Below, one piece after another: positions 4,855-5,783 of a stretch of 5,783 bases of DNA. The notes below the pieces were generated by a model. It was not told the origin of the DNA and searched no databases. It worked only from the letters and a program-made list of their open reading frames with translations. Source of the DNA: an uncultured Candidatus Melainabacteria bacterium. Lineage in GTDB: Bacteria; Cyanobacteriota; Vampirovibrionia; LMEP-6097. Position 1 is the first letter of the stretch. Every line of letters begins with the position of its first letter. The DNA lies in assembly GCA_937927525.1 (NCBI GenBank), contig CALBDR010000497.1, forward strand, positions 1-5,783, given 5' to 3'. The translations under genes and the position numbers were made by a program.

Positions 4855-5783
4855 CTATTGTTCTCTCGGTACCACTCTTAGGAACTCTTCCAGAGTAGTT
4901 TTTTTAGCTACGACTCTTTCTCTAGCTGCTTCAAAGAGGGACTTCATACCTTTCTCAGCCATAATGGTTTTGAATTTTTCAAGATCAGCCTTCTCATGCA
5001 CCAAAGACTTCATCTTCGCCACAAGTGGCATCATCTCAAAAATACCCTCTCTACCTGAGTATCCTGTATTATTGCATTTTTGACAACCCTTAGCGCGTAC
5101 AAACTCCAGAGCTTCACTATTATCTTCAATTTTTAATACTTCTAAATCTGCAGCTGAGGCAGTATAAGTCTCAACACAATGCGGGCAAACAAGCCTCATT
5201 AATCTTTGGGCGACAACCCCGACAAGAGCACTTGCAACCAAATATGGTTCAACTCCCATGTCGATCAATCTATTAATAGAACTCGGTGCATCATTCGTAT
5301 GCAAAGTACTAAGAACTAAGTGACCAGTAAGTGAAGCTTGAATAGCAATCTCAGCAGTCTCTTTATCCCTGATTTCACCTAACATTATAATATCCGGGTC
5401 TTGTCTTAAAATACTCCTTAACCCAGCAGAGAAAGTTAAGCCAGCTTTAGCATTTACCTGTACTTGGTTTACCCTAGCTAACTGAAATTCAACTGGATCT
5501 TCAACTGTAACAACATTTTTTGTAACATCAATAACCTTAGCTAAACTCGTATAAAGAGTACTTGTTTTACCAGAACCAGTAGGTCCAGTAATTAAAATCA
5601 TACCCTGCGATAACTTTAACCAAGACTCAAAAGTCGGAATTAAGTCTTCAGGCATACCTAAATCGGTTAATTCTAAGAATTTATTTTCATGAGGTAATAA
5701 ACGAATTACACACTTTTCCCCGTGCAGACAAGGTAAAGTCGAAACCCTTAAATCAATCTTCTTTCCTTCAAAGAACTCAGTAA
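4855..5783 (-). CDS. GspE/PilB-family secretion ATPase (5' end outside the window)
   Basis: This is the C-terminal 308 residues of a type II secretion/type IV pilus assembly ATPase, a cytoplasmic hexameric motor. The frame stays open to the window edge, and residues before the first internal Met (IDLRVSTLPCLHGEKCVIRL) are typical family sequence, so Met at 5655 is not the start and about 200 or more N-terminal residues are missing. In visible numbering: Walker A GPTGSGKT (66-73), Asp box VVTVEDPVEF (90-99), Walker B region DPDIIMLGEIRD (128-139), His box GHLVLSTLHT (153-162) and a C-x2-C-x30-C-x2-C zinc motif (199, 202, 233, 236). The stretch DMGVEPYLVASALVGVVAQRL looks more like GspE than PilB, but the assignment is not certain. 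It abuts the next gene, whose product could be its membrane partner. Confidence 0.95.
   Translation of the reverse strand, partial: TEFFEGKKIDLRVSTLPCLHGEKCVIRLLPHENKFLELTDLGMPEDLIPTFESWLKLSQGMILITGPTGSGKTSTLYTSLAKVIDVTKNVVTVEDPVEFQLARVNQVQVNAKAGLTFSAGLRSILRQDPDIIMLGEIRDKETAEIAIQASLTGHLVLSTLHTNDAPSSINRLIDMGVEPYLVASALVGVVAQRLMRLVCPHCVETYTASAADLEVLKIEDNSEALEFVRAKGCQKCNNTGYSGREGIFEMMPLVAKMKSLVHEKADLEKFKTIMAEKGMKSLFEAARERVVAKKTTLEEFLRVVPREQ

Noticed and set aside
5653..5655. ATG as the start of the secretion ATPase
   Set aside because: The frame stays open to the window edge and the upstream residues are family-typical, so this Met is internal.

Overview
The window is AT-rich chromosomal DNA from a diderm (Gram-negative-type) bacterium. 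A GspE-family secretion ATPase, a single-pass inner-membrane protein and an exported methionine sulfoxide reductase imply two membranes, and a sigma-28-type promoter implies flagellar regulation. The phylum cannot be fixed from the sequence. The mix of an ATP-type PEP carboxykinase, a glycine-rich RRM protein and a type II secretion-like ATPase would fit several lineages, including the PVC group (such as Lentisphaerota), but this is only a guess.

Left part, + strand (1-600). An intact tRNA-Gly(UCC) with encoded CCA lies at 158-233. A 55-bp stretch covering its leader and first 18 nt is repeated exactly 120 bp upstream, leaving a truncated tRNA copy. Next comes a small gene (329-565) whose upstream region holds a near-consensus sigma-28 promoter. 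Its 78-aa product weakly resembles the anti-sigma factor FlgM. A bidirectional terminator (568-597) separates it from the convergent genes.

Right part, - strand (600-5783), read right to left. The order is a 5'-truncated GspE-like ATPase, then (with abutting stop and start codons) a 520-aa membrane protein with a long acidic N-terminal region and a possible GspC/PilP-like domain. These are followed by pckA (ATP-dependent PEP carboxykinase), an msrB whose start overlaps the end of pckA, and a separately promoted RRM/RGG-type RNA-binding protein. The first two are likely one secretion or pilus unit. pckA may have its own extended -10 promoter giving a nearly leaderless mRNA. The RRM gene has a roughly 70-nt 5' UTR that can fold into a 12-bp stem covering its Shine-Dalgarno sequence.

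The points most worth following are the sigma-28/FlgM-like pair, the SD-masking hairpin of the RRM gene, the unusual acidic GspC/PilP-like partner of the secretion ATPase, and the partly duplicated tRNA region. No CRISPR array, transposase or phage gene is visible.
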